Assembly: GCF_900660745.1 (NCBI RefSeq)
Contig: NZ_LR215048.1
Location: 186,001-250,000 of the forward strand
DNA length: 64,000 nt
Source: Haploplasma axanthum
GTDB lineage: Bacteria; Bacillota_I; Bacilli_A; Acholeplasmatales; Acholeplasmataceae
Reading direction: 5' to 3'
The first letter of the stretch is position 1. Each line of letters begins with the position of its first letter. The notes beneath the pieces are model-generated. The model searched no databases. It saw only the letters and a list, made by a program, of their open reading frames with translations, and had not been told where the DNA came from. The position numbers and the translations under genes are program-made. This document shows positions 46,718-54,964 of the stretch, one piece after another.

Positions 46718-47366
46718 ATGCTTTGATTTCACCGCTTTCCAACACATATACATGTGTTGCATACTTAATCAAACTTAAATCATGAGTGACCATAATAACT
46801 GTTTTCCCCTTTTTTTGTTCATCACTTAAAAGCCTCATAATTATATTTTTATTATAATTATCCAAATTTCCTGTTGGTTCATCAGCGAATATAACACTTG
46901 GATTAGAGACTACTGCTCTGGCAAATGCAACTCTTTGTTTTTCTCCTCCAGACATTTTACTTATTGGAGTTTTAATTAATCTTGTTAACTCTAAACTTTT
47001 TATAATATCATAAACATATGGATGAATAGTTTCTGTATCAAACTTTTTTCTCCACAAAGTAATATTTTCAACCATTGTTAAGTACTCTACCAAGTTATAG
47101 TTTTGAAACACAAATCCAAAATTCCTACCTCTTAAAGAGTTTAAATTTCTAGATTTTTCAAACAAAAATTGAGAATATTCAATTGATCCACTATCATATT
47201 TTTCTAAAGTAGCTATAATATTCAATAAAGTACTTTTTCCACTTCCACTCTTTCCAATTATCATAAGAAAATCACCTTCATAAATATCCAAATTAACATT
47301 AACTAAAACACAATGATTTTGATAATTTTTTCTTATGTTCTTAAGTTTAATTAAAATTTTACACAT
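46704..47366 (-). CDS. MacB/LolD-type ABC transporter ATPase
   Basis: 220 residues: Walker A GKSGSGKST, Q-loop FVFQNYNLVEYLTMVEN, signature MSGGEKQRVAFARA, Walker B VIFADEPTGNLD, H-loop MVTHDLSL. The GNLD motif marks the MacB/LolD (non-import, mechanotransmission) class. Overlaps the upstream adaptor gene by 16 bases and the permease gene by 14, so all are translated together. Confidence 0.95.
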   Translation of the reverse strand: MCKILIKLKNIRKNYQNHCVLVNVNLDIYEGDFLMIIGKSGSGKSTLLNIIATLEKYDSGSIEYSQFLFEKSRNLNSLRGRNFGFVFQNYNLVEYLTMVENITLWRKKFDTETIHPYVYDIIKSLELTRLIKTPISKMSGGEKQRVAFARAVVSNPSVIFADEPTGNLDNYNKNIIMRLLSDEQKKGKTVIMVTHDLSLIKYATHVYVLESGEIKAYDNL

Positions 47367-48178
47367 ATAAAATAATCCCTAAGATCTAAGTTTGATTGAA
47401 AGAATATATATTCACCACTTATGAAAACAATATCAACTTTTATTATTTCCATTTTTTTACTAGTTTTATTGTAAAATAGAAAACTTTTAGCACCAATATC
47501 TTCACCTATAATCTTTGAAATAATAGAAGGGATTTTATATAGTGAGTTATAATGAATTCGCTCTATAACAATTTCACAATTAGTATTTTCGAATAAATAT
47601 GTGTTTGAAATATCACTTTTATCAAAATCAAGTTTGAAATATTTATAAATTCTATTTGAACTTATATCATAACTTATTTTTTCAAGTATCAAAAAAACAA
47701 TTTTATTATCAATATATGCAAAATAGCTATCCGTAAAATTAGTGTCAAAATCTTGATGGTTTGTAATGTCAAATTTAAAATGAATAGAATCATATGCGAT
47801 AATATTAATAGTATCATTATCTATTGACTGAACTCTTCCTGTAACAGAAGAAAATATTTGTTTTCCATTTTTTCTTCCAATAATATCTCCCCTTTTAACA
47901 TAATCACCAATTCTAACATCTTGTTCTTCATATTCAATCTTTGTAATAATTAAATCTGTTATTTGGCCTGTTATTTTTTTTTCTTGTTGTGCACTTCCCT
48001 TATTTATATCAATTTTTGTATATCCCTCAAGTAAACTTTCCTCGTCAAAAAAGAATTCATTACTAGTTTTTTCTTGAAAAGAGTTTAAGTACAACACATA
48101 TATCATTATCAAAGCTGAAAACATTAAAATTGAAACTGAAATTACTATAATCCAACTTTTAAAAATTCTCCTATCCAC
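47351..48178 (-). CDS. HlyD/MacA-like adaptor protein, first copy
   Basis: 275 residues. One N-terminal helix, then a coiled acidic segment and VRIGDYVKRGDIIGRKNG followed by SSVTGRVQSI, the two halves of the lipoyl-like fold typical of membrane-fusion proteins. A C-terminal region without the long coiled coil suits a Gram-positive adaptor such as YknX. Starts at a GTG with AGGAGG 7 bases upstream. Confidence 0.65.
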   Translation of the reverse strand: MDRRIFKSWIIVISVSILMFSALIMIYVLYLNSFQEKTSNEFFFDEESLLEGYTKIDINKGSAQQEKKITGQITDLIITKIEYEEQDVRIGDYVKRGDIIGRKNGKQIFSSVTGRVQSIDNDTINIIAYDSIHFKFDITNHQDFDTNFTDSYFAYIDNKIVFLILEKISYDISSNRIYKYFKLDFDKSDISNTYLFENTNCEIVIERIHYNSLYKIPSIISKIIGEDIGAKSFLFYNKTSKKMEIIKVDIVFISGEYIFFQSNLDLRDYFICVKF

Positions 48179-48253
48179 TTCTTATCCTCCTTTTTTAACT
48201 AGATGTCTAGAAAAGCAGTCCCCAAATAATAAAATTTTGAAAACTATTTAATA

Positions 48254-49168
48254 TCAGCGTTCTATTGCTTCATGAAAATCAGAAATATCAATCTCTTTTA
48301 TATATTCAATTAACTGACTCATTGAGTAATTGGACATTCTATAATCAGGGAGTGGAAATTTTATTTTTCCTTTCATAGAAGATTCTAATGTCACAAACAA
48401 AATAGTATTAAATAGGAATACATTATTGGTTAAGGACATGGTTACCTTTAAATCCAAGTTAGTTGTATTAATCTTTTTATTAAATTCAATTTTCTCGTAT
48501 TTTTTATCATCCGTTATGTCTTCAATGCTTCTTTCTCTCATAAAAGAATTCTCGAAATCTATTTGTAAAAATTCTGAAACTTCAATTTTTGATAAATAAT
48601 ATGAATTTCTAGCATCCAAAAGCTGAAATGAATACTTTGTAAGAATTGATGTTCTATCCACTTTTTCTATTGTTGATGAAAGTTGATTAATATTATTAGT
48701 TTGGTTTCTAAAGATAGGCTCACTCGAAACCTCAAATTTCAGGTCGACAGGAAAAGTCATAGACTTGTTTTCATATCGAAGCACTAATTCTTTTATTACT
48801 CTATTTTTAAAGCTTAAATGCGATATGTATGTCTCAAAACAATACAAATAATATATTCCTGATGATGTTTCATTTTTCTTTTCCATGTATGTTTCATTTT
48901 TTTTATATTCAAAGTTTACTTCAGTACCAAAAGAATCATACATACTTATACTTTCTATTTTTATTTTCTCAATATCCGCAAAAAAATAAAAAATGAATTT
49001 TTCATCTTTTATTTCATCAGTATCAAGTAAAAAATGCGATGCATAATAAATTGCATCATCAGGTTTATAATACTTATATTCAATATTAACCTTTTCTTTT
49101 TTACTACATGAATTACCAACTATTAAAAACATGATAAATAAACACATAATAAATATTTTTTTAATCAT
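48254..49168 (-). CDS. Lipoprotein of unknown function in the island
   Basis: 304 residues with lipobox VGNSCSKK near residue 21. The mature part is beta-rich without recognised domain. It lies 3 bases after the secreted beta-rich protein's stop and 75 bases before the first adaptor gene. A surface partner, chaperone or immunity lipoprotein for the secreted protein is plausible but inferred from position alone. Confidence 0.72.
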   Translation of the reverse strand: MIKKIFIMCLFIMFLIVGNSCSKKEKVNIEYKYYKPDDAIYYASHFLLDTDEIKDEKFIFYFFADIEKIKIESISMYDSFGTEVNFEYKKNETYMEKKNETSSGIYYLYCFETYISHLSFKNRVIKELVLRYENKSMTFPVDLKFEVSSEPIFRNQTNNINQLSSTIEKVDRTSILTKYSFQLLDARNSYYLSKIEVSEFLQIDFENSFMRERSIEDITDDKKYEKIEFNKKINTTNLDLKVTMSLTNNVFLFNTILFVTLESSMKGKIKFPLPDYRMSNYSMSQLIEYIKEIDISDFHEAIER

Positions 49169-49171
49169 ATT

Positions 49172-50014
49172 TTACTCCAATGTTAAATAATTATTACTTT
49201 TCCAATTATAATATTCTGAATAATTATTTATAGACCAAAGATTTTGATAAAAACCAGATGAATAAACTGGCACGTAATTTACAAATTCAGTTTTTTCAGT
49301 ACCAACATAACTAAATCCGCTATATTCATATCCACCTTTTTTATTAGTTCTAGTCCTTACTTCCGCTGTTATAGTAGTTTTAACTCGTTGCTTATATGCT
49401 TTGTTTGCAAAAAGATAATACATATAGTAACCATATGGTGTCAAACTATCACCAGTAACTGAAAATGATCTGTTAACTCTTAGGGATTCTGTTTTAGCAT
49501 TTGCCCATTCCTTTATAGAGCCTGATTCAACTCCACCTGTTATTTCTGCACTAAATTTCCCATAAAGAAAATTAACAAGTTCAGGTGTTTCATATTTAAT
49601 AGTTGCCCCTAAATGCCACGAAAATGTTTTAGTATGTGAATACGAATCAGTTACTTGTGAACCATATTCATAACTTATTATTTGTGGAAAGCCAATATAT
49701 TGATCTTCAAAAATTTTTGCAACAGGTACATTATTAATAGTGCCTGGAGTTGAGTAAAATTCATGTACTATCTCATATCTATATTGTTGATTTTTTTCAT
49801 TAAACTCTTCTTCAATGATCTTATTTGATCTTCCAACATAAACGCTTATTGGTGTGTTTATATCGGAAGGACTATTGGTGCCAGTGCCACTTCCACCACC
49901 ATCAAAATAAATAAGATCATATATTGGTTTACTTGCATGCACCGTCGGTGCTCCAATCCAAAATATAGTAGTTGATAATACTAATATCATAACTAAAATA
50001 AATATTTTTTTCAT
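49172..50014 (-). CDS. Secreted beta-rich protein, possible aerolysin/ETX-like pore former
   Basis: 280 residues with a standard signal peptide (cleavage likely after VHA near residue 27; no lipobox) and a Gly-rich N-terminus (DGGGSGTGTNS). From about 130 on it has alternating Ser/Thr-rich strands: SYSHTKTFSWHLGATIKYE, GKFSAEITGGVESGS, then RVNRSFSVTG, VKTTITAEVRTR. This pattern is reminiscent of the insertion-loop region of aerolysin/ETX-MTX2 toxins. The family call is a hypothesis; only secretion and beta-richness are directly supported. First gene of the island operon, with AAGGGG ribosome binding site. Confidence 0.55.
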   Translation of the reverse strand: MKKIFILVMILVLSTTIFWIGAPTVHASKPIYDLIYFDGGGSGTGTNSPSDINTPISVYVGRSNKIIEEEFNEKNQQYRYEIVHEFYSTPGTINNVPVAKIFEDQYIGFPQIISYEYGSQVTDSYSHTKTFSWHLGATIKYETPELVNFLYGKFSAEITGGVESGSIKEWANAKTESLRVNRSFSVTGDSLTPYGYYMYYLFANKAYKQRVKTTITAEVRTRTNKKGGYEYSGFSYVGTEKTEFVNYVPVYSSGFYQNLWSINNYSEYYNWKSNNYLTLE

Positions 50015-50767
50015 TTCCTATTCCCCTTCATAATATATAGTCTATATTTAGATTCGAAAATCTACTATATAATAATTAACCTATAAAAACAGTAATTGAT
50101 ATCTATTAGCTATTTAATATATCATTTAATCTAATAGGTATATTTTATTTGGAAATCTTAATGTTTACTTATTTTTTAACAGAAAAAATATATATTTTAC
50201 TTTATAATACATCCTATTAAATAATACAAACTTTATTTTTCTTCCAAATTTTAACCATCTTCCATGTATAAGTATATCATTTTTTTATTATAAAACAATT
50301 TTTTTCATGTTTTTGTTGATTTAAATCAAATTTATATGTCATTTTAATCATTTTATCTAATTAAGTAAGTTTTTATTTAAAAAATATTAATTAAAAAATA
50401 TTAATATCAATTTATTAGATTTAAAAATATTTTAAAATTATAGAAAAATTTTCAATTTTAATGGCATAATTTAGAAACTTCATCAACATTTCAAAACTAT
50501 CATTATCAAAAAATTAAGAAACAAATAACCGACATAATAAATATGTATATGTCCGATGTAAAATAGTTTTTAATTAATCCTAGTAAAGATTTATATGTCA
50601 TCTGAATCTACATTAAGAGTTTACTTTAATAGTATATTTGTATCTTTAATTCTTTCTATTCCTAAAATATAATTTACTCTATAATAAAAAGGACACAAAG
50701 ATTAAAAAGTTCGTCCCTTTTTAACTTTGCATCCATGTATCATTATGAAGTAGAATAATATTTACGC
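50015..50767. other. 753-base AT-rich region upstream of the island operon
   Basis: Holds the promoter area of the minus-strand island operon, an AT-rich stretch with a short tandem repeat (TTAAAAAATATTAA type near 50380-50402), and the GDSL terminator and repeat copy B from 50690. No gene of useful length was seen on either strand. Confidence 0.55.
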
Positions 50768-50959
50768 TTATAGCTTTTTATTCAATAAACCAGTAACAAA
50801 TCGGTATCCATTAATATTTAAATGTAATCCATCATATGTGTATTCTTCATTCATATTTCCATCTTTTAATAATTGTTCATAGAAGTTTAAATATTCAACA
50901 TTATCTATTTTACTAACTGCTTTTTCAACTTTTTGATTAATAGATTCAATCACTCTATT
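50690..50959 (-). repeat. Island-flanking direct repeat, copy B
   Basis: The native terminator (minus strand, arms AAAGTTAAAAAG / CTTTTTAATCTTT, loop GGACGAA, then TTTTTATT; 50690-50733) and the last 61 codons of the intact GDSL gene. Matches copy A at 43064-43412 in direct orientation. Confidence 0.85.
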
Positions 50960-51436
50960 TGTTCTAGATTGAACGGATGATTTAAACTTTTCGTTTTCAT
51001 TTACTGGATAAATTGAAATTACATATATCTTAGTATTTGGTAACTCTTTAATTGTTTTATTGCATATATCAACAATATTTTTAACAGTTAAATCATTATC
51101 AATGCCTCTTTCAATATCATTTGTTCCAATTAATAAAAACATTTTACTTGGTTTTAAATCTAAAATATGTTCGTTTATTTTATCTAAAACTTGAGTTGAA
51201 GTAATAGCACTAATTCCTCTGTTATATACTCGTATTCCTTTGGGAAACATTTCATTCACTGGATACCCTGCAGTTATTGAGTCACCTGCTAAAACTATAT
51301 TACCGTATTCTACACCTTTATTTAATTCTTTAAAGTTCTCAATAGCTCTTATATGATCACCATACATCCATTGATTAAACATTTTATTTAGTTTTTCTTG
51401 TTCCTCTTTAGTCCAAATTATTTCTTCCATATCCAT
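50768..51436 (-). CDS. SGNH/GDSL-family hydrolase
   Basis: 222 residues, no signal peptide. Block I NIVLAGDSITAGYP (nucleophile Ser), block III LLIGTNDIERG (Asn), and block V DGLHLNINGY (Asp-x-x-His). A cytoplasmic esterase/lipase-like or acyl-carbohydrate esterase. Ribosome binding site AAGGACG. The gene is complete; its 3' quarter is duplicated at 43223-43408, bracketing the island. Confidence 0.92.
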   Translation of the reverse strand: MDMEEIIWTKEEQEKLNKMFNQWMYGDHIRAIENFKELNKGVEYGNIVLAGDSITAGYPVNEMFPKGIRVYNRGISAITSTQVLDKINEHILDLKPSKMFLLIGTNDIERGIDNDLTVKNIVDICNKTIKELPNTKIYVISIYPVNENEKFKSSVQSRTNRVIESINQKVEKAVSKIDNVEYLNFYEQLLKDGNMNEEYTYDGLHLNINGYRFVTGLLNKKL

Positions 51437-51586
51437 ACTATCACGTCCTTATGTCGTTTTAGTCTATGATACTATCTTATTATTTTAATAACAATATCAT
51501 TTTAGTAGATTTTCGTAATTTACTTTGTTTTTATAAATTCATTTAAGTGTTCTGATGTATATGAATTTAATTTCATATAAAATGTA

Positions 51587-53716
51587 CTACTTTTTTATTC
51601 TTAAAAGCTTTGCATTTACCGCAACAACTATTGATGATGCAGACATTAATATAGCTCCAATTGCAGGAGGTAAAATGAATCCTTGATTATATAAAATACC
51701 AGCAGCAAGTGGCAATGTTATTAAATTGTATGCTGTTGCCCATATTAAGTTTTGAATCATCTTATTATATGTTTTTTTAGATAATTCTAATAATGCAATG
51801 ACATCTTTTGGATTTGACTTAACCAAAATAACATCAGCTGTATCAATAGCAACATCAGTACCAGCACCAATTGCAATACCCAGATCAGCCTCTGCAAGTG
51901 CAGGAGCGTCATTGATTCCATCTCCAGTCATTGCCACAATATAACCTTTTGCTTTTAAGTCTCTAATTTTTTCTGATTTTTGATGTGGTAATACTTCTGC
52001 TATAACTTCGTCAATTTCTAGCTTTTTACCTACTTTTGCTGCAACACCAGAATTATCACCAGTTAAAAGAATTGTTCTTATTCCTTTTTCTTTTAAATCT
52101 TTTACTACTTGATATGAAGATTCTTTAATTTTATCTTCTAATGCAAATGATGCAATAACTTTATCTTCTTGCACTAAATAAATAACTGTTAACCCATCTT
52201 CGCTCATTTCATGGTGATGATGGTTATCAAAGTTAATTCCATTTTTAGTTAAGTATGCAGGAGATACGATATAATATTTTTTATTATCAATAAATCCTTC
52301 AATCCCAACACCAGGAGTATTAGCAAAATCTGTAACTTTTAGTGATTTAGAGTTATTAGTAAGGGCATATTCAGTTATTCCTTTAGCTATAGGATGATTA
52401 GAATATTTCTCTAAACTATATGCATAATTAATAACATTTTCTTTTGTTTCACCATATGTATGAATATGACTTACATAAAACTTCCCTTCTGTTAAAGTAC
52501 CTGTTTTATCAAAAACCACTGCATTTATTTTTCTTGCATTTTCAAAACGTTCACGCTTTTTAATCAACAATCCATTTTTAGCTGCAATACTTGTAGATAC
52601 ACTAGTAACAAGGGGAATTGCAACACCAAGTGCATGTGGACATGCAATAATAACTACGGTAACCACTCTTTCTAACACGAAATCTGCTGGTTTACCACTA
52701 AATGACCAAACGATTGCTGTTATTGATGCTATCACTATAGCAAGGTAGAATAAATATTTAGCAAATGTATCTGCAAGTCTTTGAGTTTTAGAACGATTCA
52801 TTTGTGCATCATTAACAAGTGTTATTACTTGTTCAAGATAAGTATCTTTCCCAAGTTTAGTAACTCTTACATAAATACTTCCATCACCATTAATCGTTCC
52901 TCCAATAACATCATCATTAATTTCTTTTAAAACTGGAACAGATTCCCCTGTAATCATCGATTCGTCAAGCGTTGATTTTCCTTCAGTAATAATTCCATCA
53001 ACCGGAACTTTATCACCGGGTTTAACTATTACGATGTCAGATATTTTTAAATCGGATATTTTAGTAACAACTATTTTATCTTCACGAACTAAATTTGCTT
53101 CACTAGGCATTAATTTAGTAAGACTAGTTAATGCATTACTTGCAGCAACTGCGGACTTCATCTCTAGATAATGGCCAAGGAGCATTATTGTAATTAAAGT
53201 TGCAAGTTCCCAAAAAAAGTCATGACCTTTAAGTCCAAAAACAATCGCACTACTATATATGTAACTAATACCCACGGCAAGTGAAATTAAACTCATCATA
53301 GCAGGACCTTTCTTCTTTAACTCATCTTTTGCTCCTACAAAGAATGGCTTACCACCAATTAAAACTAGTACTGTTGCAAGAACAAAAACTACAATTTGGT
53401 CATATTTAAATCTTAATGTAAACTTAAGTAGTTCTTGAACCATAGGTGATAGTAAAACTATTGGGAGTGTTAATATCAAAGATAGGAAAAATAGGTTTTT
53501 ATACTCTTTAATCATTTTATTGTGATCATGTCCTCCATGATTCATATGATTGTGGTGATTATGTTTACCATTATTAACTTCATCATGCTTATGAATCATA
53601 TGCATATTATTATCTATATGATTATGATGCTCCATATGTTCATTATGATTGTGTTCATGTTTCTTAGTATTTTTTTCTTCATCATGATTATGATGATGAT
53701 TATGTTTTTCATCCAT
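51587..53716 (-). CDS. copB: CopB-type copper P-type ATPase with His-rich N-terminus
   Basis: 709 residues. The first 70 are dominated by His, Asn and Met (HNHHHNHDEEKN; HDHNKM) and probably bind copper. Then a P1B ATPase: TGES actuator, CPH in the sixth helix (IIACPHALGVAIPL), DKTGT phosphorylation site, a histidine insertion in the N domain (NHHHHEMSED), and GDGINDAPAL hinge. The CPH motif marks the CopB (P1B-3) class rather than CPC CopA. Exports Cu+/Cu2+. Follows csoR by 15 bases. Confidence 0.94.
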   Translation of the reverse strand: MDEKHNHHHNHDEEKNTKKHEHNHNEHMEHHNHIDNNMHMIHKHDEVNNGKHNHHNHMNHGGHDHNKMIKEYKNLFFLSLILTLPIVLLSPMVQELLKFTLRFKYDQIVVFVLATVLVLIGGKPFFVGAKDELKKKGPAMMSLISLAVGISYIYSSAIVFGLKGHDFFWELATLITIMLLGHYLEMKSAVAASNALTSLTKLMPSEANLVREDKIVVTKISDLKISDIVIVKPGDKVPVDGIITEGKSTLDESMITGESVPVLKEINDDVIGGTINGDGSIYVRVTKLGKDTYLEQVITLVNDAQMNRSKTQRLADTFAKYLFYLAIVIASITAIVWSFSGKPADFVLERVVTVVIIACPHALGVAIPLVTSVSTSIAAKNGLLIKKRERFENARKINAVVFDKTGTLTEGKFYVSHIHTYGETKENVINYAYSLEKYSNHPIAKGITEYALTNNSKSLKVTDFANTPGVGIEGFIDNKKYYIVSPAYLTKNGINFDNHHHHEMSEDGLTVIYLVQEDKVIASFALEDKIKESSYQVVKDLKEKGIRTILLTGDNSGVAAKVGKKLEIDEVIAEVLPHQKSEKIRDLKAKGYIVAMTGDGINDAPALAEADLGIAIGAGTDVAIDTADVILVKSNPKDVIALLELSKKTYNKMIQNLIWATAYNLITLPLAAGILYNQGFILPPAIGAILMSASSIVVAVNAKLLRIKK

Positions 53717-53731
53717 ATCTTTATACCTCTT

Positions 53732-53986
53732 TCATACTAATTTTTTAATTAGTTTATTAATCTCTTCAATCTTTAAATCTACATCGCCAGCTTCAATAGA
53801 TTCTAGTACACAACTTTTTAAATGATTACTTAATATATCTGCTTGTGCTTTTTTTAATAATGCAATAGTCGCATTTATTTGTGTTGATATATCAATACAA
53901 TATCTATCCTCTTCTGTCATTTTAACTACAGCTTCAATTTGTCCTTTTGCTACTCTTAAGCTTTTAAGTGCCTCATTATGTTTCAT
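53732..53986 (-). CDS. csoR: Copper-sensing repressor CsoR
   Basis: 84 residues, all-helical DUF156/CsoR family: LRVAKGQIEAVVKMTEEDRYC with the first Cys ligand, then SNHLKSCV with the His and second Cys ligands. The C-H-C set is that of copper-sensing members rather than formaldehyde or persulfide sensors. Apo-CsoR is expected to repress csoR-copB at the G-rich palindrome upstream. Ribosome binding site AGGAGA. Confidence 0.93.
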   Translation of the reverse strand: MKHNEALKSLRVAKGQIEAVVKMTEEDRYCIDISTQINATIALLKKAQADILSNHLKSCVLESIEAGDVDLKIEEINKLIKKLV

Positions 53987-54000
53987 TCAATCATCTCCTA

Positions 54001-54055
54001 TCCCCTATATGGGGGGTATATTTTCATTATACTCTTATTTTTATATATTTTGCAA
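54001..54055 (-). promoter_or_regulatory. csoR-copB promoter and CsoR operator
   Basis: Minus strand TTGCAA (54050-54055), 18 bases, TATAAT (54026-54031). Downstream, TCCCCTATATGGGGGG (54001-54016) has the C-tract/G-tract palindrome typical of CsoR operators, covering the region just after the transcription start. Confidence 0.8.
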
Positions 54056-54107
54056 GTTATGCACATTGAAATATATATATACAAAATCTGAACAAAATAA
54101 AAAACAA

Positions 54108-54124
54108 GGATACTAAAAGTATCC
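54108..54124 (-). terminator. Terminator in the copper/DIP1984 intergenic region
   Basis: Minus strand GGATAC / GTATCC stem with a 5-base loop followed by TTGTTTTTTATT. Upstream stem GATAAG/CTTATC (about 54133-54160) may be part of the same transcript. It could end the DIP1984-family gene's mRNA or a short unannotated RNA. Confidence 0.7.
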
Positions 54125-54305
54125 CTGCTAGATAAGCTATAACCCATACTTACTTATCCAAAAAAGTTTTTAGGCTTAGTATTCTTGATCAATCATCCCG
54201 TTATTTTAACTATATACAATAACAAATAAATAATAATAGATAATGAATAAACAATAACGTATCATTAACCAAGTTCTATTTTAAAAGTTAAGCCAGGGAA
54301 AATAT

Positions 54306-54791
54306 TTAAATCTCTATTTCCGTTAAAATATTAGCTTTATCAATTGCAGTCTGTAGCTTGTGAATGTCTTCGGTATTTTGTTTTAACAATTCACGCACTA
54401 TATTAATATCATACAATCTTTCGTTATATTCAATTATTCCTTCGTAAGAAGTTTTACGAGTAACTTGTTTATAACTTGCTAATTCATTTAAACGTATTTG
54501 ATTATTGTTTTTTTGTGCTAATAAGATTAGAGCTTCAGATATTACTAAATCTTTATAATCGGTTTTAGTAGTCAAATTCGCTTTATTTATTGCATTTTTA
54601 ATTTGTCTAATTTGTTCTTGGTAAAGATCAAGATTGCTATTTGCTTTATCAAATATATAATCAGTCTTTGTTACCTCTTCATTTGCTAAGTAAATAATAA
54701 ATGATTCACGTCTTTCTATATCCAATAGTTCTTGAATATCATTTTCAAATCTTGCAATCATTTTCATCGCTTCTTTAATTGATAATTTCAT
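54306..54791 (-). CDS. DIP1984-family protein (septicolysin-like annotation)
   Basis: 161 residues, all-helical. The N-terminus MKLSIKEAMKMIARFENDIQ, the central QIRQIKNAINKANLTTKTDY (matching the INxTN block) and the C-terminal KLQTAIDKANILTEIEI fit the DIP1984 family. The annotation septicolysin is inherited and unsupported. The start is at 54791 with AAGGAG 9 bases upstream. Confidence 0.75.
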   Translation of the reverse strand: MKLSIKEAMKMIARFENDIQELLDIERRESFIIYLANEEVTKTDYIFDKANSNLDLYQEQIRQIKNAINKANLTTKTDYKDLVISEALILLAQKNNNQIRLNELASYKQVTRKTSYEGIIEYNERLYDINIVRELLKQNTEDIHKLQTAIDKANILTEIEI

Positions 54792-54870
54792 TTTTAACAT
54801 CTCCTTTTGTTCTACACATCAATTATATGTTTATTTTTTATAAACTAAAAGTCTCATTTTATATTAATAG

Positions 54871-54937
54871 TTTGACCACCTTTTTATACTATAGTCATTC
54901 ATCTTAAAAATTTCTTTATTTTTTGACCACTTTTTAT
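54871..54937 (+). promoter_or_regulatory. Direct repeats upstream of the WYL regulator
   Basis: TTTGACCACCTTTTTAT (54871-54887) and TTTGACCACTTTTTAT (54922-54937) differ by one base and are offset by 51 bases, in the divergent gap between the DIP1984-family gene and the regulator. They contain TTGACC -35-like elements. They may be binding sites for the regulator itself. Confidence 0.55.
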
Positions 54938-54964
54938 GGTATATTAGAGAAAAGAGGTGTAAAA

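Noticed and set aside
50341-50410. Tandem AT repeat as a possible origin or attachment site
   Set aside because: The repeat is short, pure A/T and expected by composition; no DnaA-box cluster or integrase-related motif nearby.
53522-53740. Plus-strand 72-codon Met/Ile-rich frame opposite the CopB N-terminus
   Set aside because: It is the mirror of the His codons (CAT/ATG) in the His-rich tail of CopB, has no ribosome binding site and is not protein-like.
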